Shown here piece by piece: positions 14,903 through 16,316 of a stretch of DNA of 16,316 bases. Every line of letters starts with the position of its first letter. The first letter of the stretch is position 1. The stretch covers positions 1 through 16,316 of the forward strand of contig DLBF01000064.1 in assembly GCA_002494215.1 (NCBI GenBank), in the 5' to 3' direction. Source of the stretch: Prevotellaceae bacterium UBA7028. Its GTDB lineage: Bacteria; Bacteroidota; Bacteroidia; Bacteroidales; Bacteroidaceae. The notes beneath the pieces were generated by a model. The model was not told the DNA's origin. It was given only the letters and a program-made list of their open reading frames with translations, and ran no database searches. The position numbers and the translations under genes were made by a program.

Positions 14903-15688
14903 TTATATCAGTCCGAAATGCTGTAGGGCATTGCGGATTCCATTATCATCAACGGACGTTGTAACGTAATCTGCCTCCTGCTTCAAGGAATCCATCGCAT
15001 TACCCATAGCAACACCAATGCCTGCCGTGTGAATCATGGAAGAGTCGTTGCCTCCATCGCCAAAAGCCATTGTGTACTTGGGGTCAAGACCCAGATGCTG
15101 TGTCATAGCCAAAAGGCCCTCGCCCTTATCAGCACCCTTTGCTGTAATATCAGCAAAGGCAGGATGCCATCGGCCAACAGTACAATCTGTCAGGCGTGCC
15201 ATTATTTCCTTCTCGTAATCCTCATCGAAGAAAGGCGTTAGTTGGAAAACTCGTTGCTGGAGCACTTCCTCGACAGGGCGTGCCTTATCCAGATTCTCTA
15301 CACATATCTCTTGACGAAAAATCTTATCTACCAAGCCATGCGGATCCAATACAGCCACATCCTTCTCGCCTACCATAATCAATCCGTAGTTCTTTTCCAA
15401 GGCATCGTTCACCACGAAACGGGCTGTCTGGTTAGCAATCTCCTTACACTTCAATACCTTGTCGCCTATAAAGCACAAGGCTCCGTTGATGGTTACGTAT
15501 CCATCAATCAGATGCTCTATGGCTCCCAGATTGGTAATAATAAGAGGTGGACGACCTGTGGCAATAAATATCCTGTGCCCAGCCTCCTTGGCTAAAGTTA
15601 GGGCTTGAATGGTAGAATCAGGAATCTGGTGCGTCTTGAAACTCACCAGCGTTCCATCGATATCAAAAAATAATGCGTACTGATCCAT
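14903..15688 (-). CDS. Cof-type HAD-superfamily phosphatase
   Basis: 261 residues, cytoplasmic, typical for the Cof/YbiV branch with a C2-type cap. Motif I is FFDIDGTL (nucleophile D9, acid D11), motif II IATGRP (T44), motif III lysine K188 in GADKGEGL, and motif IV FGDGGNDSSMI (D211, D215). The cap lies at about 85-180. These enzymes hydrolyse sugar phosphates, nucleotides or flavin/pyridoxal phosphates with broad specificity; the exact substrate cannot be read from sequence. The ATG at 15688 places motif I at the usual distance from the N-terminus. The hairpin terminator of the upstream EF-P gene ends 19 bases before this start, and I find no perfect TAnnTTTG box in the remaining leader. 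Expression may depend on read-through from EF-P. Confidence 0.93.
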   Translation of the reverse strand: MDQYALFFDIDGTLVSFKTHQIPDSTIQALTLAKEAGHRIFIATGRPPLIITNLGAIEHLIDGYVTINGALCFIGDKVLKCKEIANQTARFVVNDALEKNYGLIMVGEKDVAVLDPHGLVDKIFRQEICVENLDKARPVEEVLQQRVFQLTPFFDEDYEKEIMARLTDCTVGRWHPAFADITAKGADKGEGLLAMTQHLGLDPKYTMAFGDGGNDSSMIHTAGIGVAMGNAMDSLKQEADYVTTSVDDNGIRNALQHFGLI

Positions 15689-15701
15689 TCTGAAAATAAT
15701 G

Positions 15702-15729
15702 AAAAAGTCCCGGGATAGAACCCCGGGAC
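15702..15729 (-). terminator. Terminator of the EF-P gene, in the leader of the HAD gene
   Basis: On the minus strand GTCCCGGG (15729-15722), a 7-base loop and CCCGGGAC (15714-15707) form an 8-bp GC-rich stem followed by TTTTTC (15706-15701). This is a standard intrinsic terminator for transcripts leaving EF-P. Confidence 0.75.
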
Positions 15730-15740
15730 AATATTTAATT

Positions 15741-15774
15741 CCCCTCCCTCACGGGGGAGGGGTTAGGGGAGAGG
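15741..15774. repeat. GC-rich intergenic element, copy 2
   Basis: CCCCTCCCTCACGGGGGAGG followed by GGTTAGGGGAGAGG. It is related to 11674-11706. CCCCTCCC can pair with GGGAGGGG. It lies between the EF-P stop codon and its terminator. Confidence 0.6.
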
Positions 15775-15781
15775 CTGTGTA

Positions 15782-16316
15782 TTAGGCTTTTACACGACCC
15801 AGGTAAGAACCGTCGCGGCTGTCAACCTCAACGATCTCGCCTTCCTCGATGAACAAGGGAACACGGATCTCAGCACCAGTCTCAACACGAGCGGGCTTCA
15901 ATGTGTTGGTAGCGGTATCACCCTTCAGACCGGGCTCTGTCCAGGTAATCTGCAGATGAACCTTAACGGGAACATCAGCGTAAAGAACGGTTTCTGTACT
16001 TGAGTCAACAACAACCTCAACATTCTCGCTCTCCTTCAGGAAGTTAACGCCGTTAACCAGAGAGGGATGAATGTTAATCTGCTCGAAAGTCTCGTTGTTC
16101 ATGAATACCAAATCCTCACCATCCTTGTAAAGATACTGATAGGGACGACGCTCAACACGAACATCCTCCAACTTCTCACCAATATTGAAACGCTTCTCGA
16201 TAACACCACCGTTAACAACATCCTTCAGCGTTACGTTCATAATGGTGTTACCCTTACCGGGCTTACGGTGCAGGAAGTCGATACAGAAGTACAACTTGCC
16301 ATCCATGCGGATGCAA
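15782..16316 (-). CDS. efp: Translation elongation factor P, N-terminus beyond window
   Basis: EF-P binds stalled ribosomes between the P and E sites and promotes peptide bond formation at polyproline runs. The frame continues past the in-frame ATG at 16306 to the window edge, adding C-I-R before M-D-G-K-L-Y-F-C. This fits the usual start region of EF-P (roughly ten more residues), so the ATG at 16306 is internal. Domain I carries the loop RKPGKGNTIMNV with the tip lysine in PGKG, the position that is modified in many bacteria. Domain II (ERRPYQYLYKDGEDLVFMNNETFEQI) and domain III (ending in VDSRDGSYLGRVKA) are complete. No EF-P modification gene is visible in the window. Confidence 0.95.
   Translation of the reverse strand, partial: CIRMDGKLYFCIDFLHRKPGKGNTIMNVTLKDVVNGGVIEKRFNIGEKLEDVRVERRPYQYLYKDGEDLVFMNNETFEQINIHPSLVNGVNFLKESENVEVVVDSSTETVLYADVPVKVHLQITWTEPGLKGDTATNTLKPARVETGAEIRVPLFIEEGEIVEVDSRDGSYLGRVKA

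Noticed and set aside
16304..16306. ATG at 16306 as the start of EF-P
   Set aside because: The frame continues upstream to the window edge with residues (C-I-R) expected inside the EF-P N-terminus, so the true start lies outside.

Overview
The window looks like a chromosomal stretch of a gut or oral Bacteroidales bacterium, most likely Prevotella or a close relative. Three things suggest this. Most genes have a promoter of the Bacteroidetes type (TTG/TTTG, about 19-21 bases, then TAnnTTTG) instead of E. coli-type boxes. Large secreted proteins end in a short 'YxLxGxRV...GIYIxNGKKVxxK' type tail. A methylmalonyl-CoA decarboxylase-type carboxyltransferase is present, as expected for a succinate/propionate fermenter. 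No tRNA, rRNA, insertion sequence, phage gene or CRISPR array was seen.

Layout. (1) 1-1067, minus: 5' part of an acyl-CoA carboxylase/methylmalonyl-CoA decarboxylase alpha subunit, cut by the window edge. (2) 1068-1431: a divergent intergenic region carrying a tandemly duplicated promoter-plus-hairpin element. It leads into a plus-strand two-gene unit: a MATE efflux transporter (1432-2802) and an overlapping YfcE/MJ0936-type phosphodiesterase (2780-3265). (3) 3252-7610, minus: a 1452-residue secreted CotH-kinase/lamin-tail protein whose 3' end overlaps the phosphodiesterase gene by 14 bases. (4) 7886-11437, plus: a 1183-residue secreted protein of three related modules, divergent from the CotH gene and ended by a strong terminator. 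(5) 11438-11854: a repeat-filled spacer. (6) 11855-13851, plus: a BlaI-type repressor and a BlaR1/MecR1-type M56 metallopeptidase fused to a TonB C-terminal domain, followed by a terminator. (7) 13852-14254: a spacer with three 22-bp hairpin units. (8) 14255-14854, plus: an unrecognised lipoprotein. (9) 14903-15688, minus: a Cof-type HAD phosphatase, convergent with the lipoprotein gene across a shared hairpin terminator. (10) 15782-16316, minus: elongation factor P, 5' end beyond the window.

How the parts relate. The enzymes at the edges are housekeeping. The centre is envelope-directed: two large exported proteins transcribed divergently, then a membrane-protease/repressor pair that should sense something in the envelope and relieve repression. 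No beta-lactamase or penicillin-binding sensor domain is present, so the pair's targets are not visible here. A perfect 7-bp inverted repeat fills the spacer of the repressor gene's own promoter and is a good candidate operator.

I see no clearly new multi-gene system. The most notable signals are non-coding: the tripled promoter/hairpin element before the transporter, the 22-bp hairpin array, a 77-bp in-phase heptamer array, and simple repeats that reach into the ends of three genes. Among the proteins, the three-module protein with two paired Cys/His knuckles and the M56-TonB fusion with an enlarged TonB domain deserve a second look.
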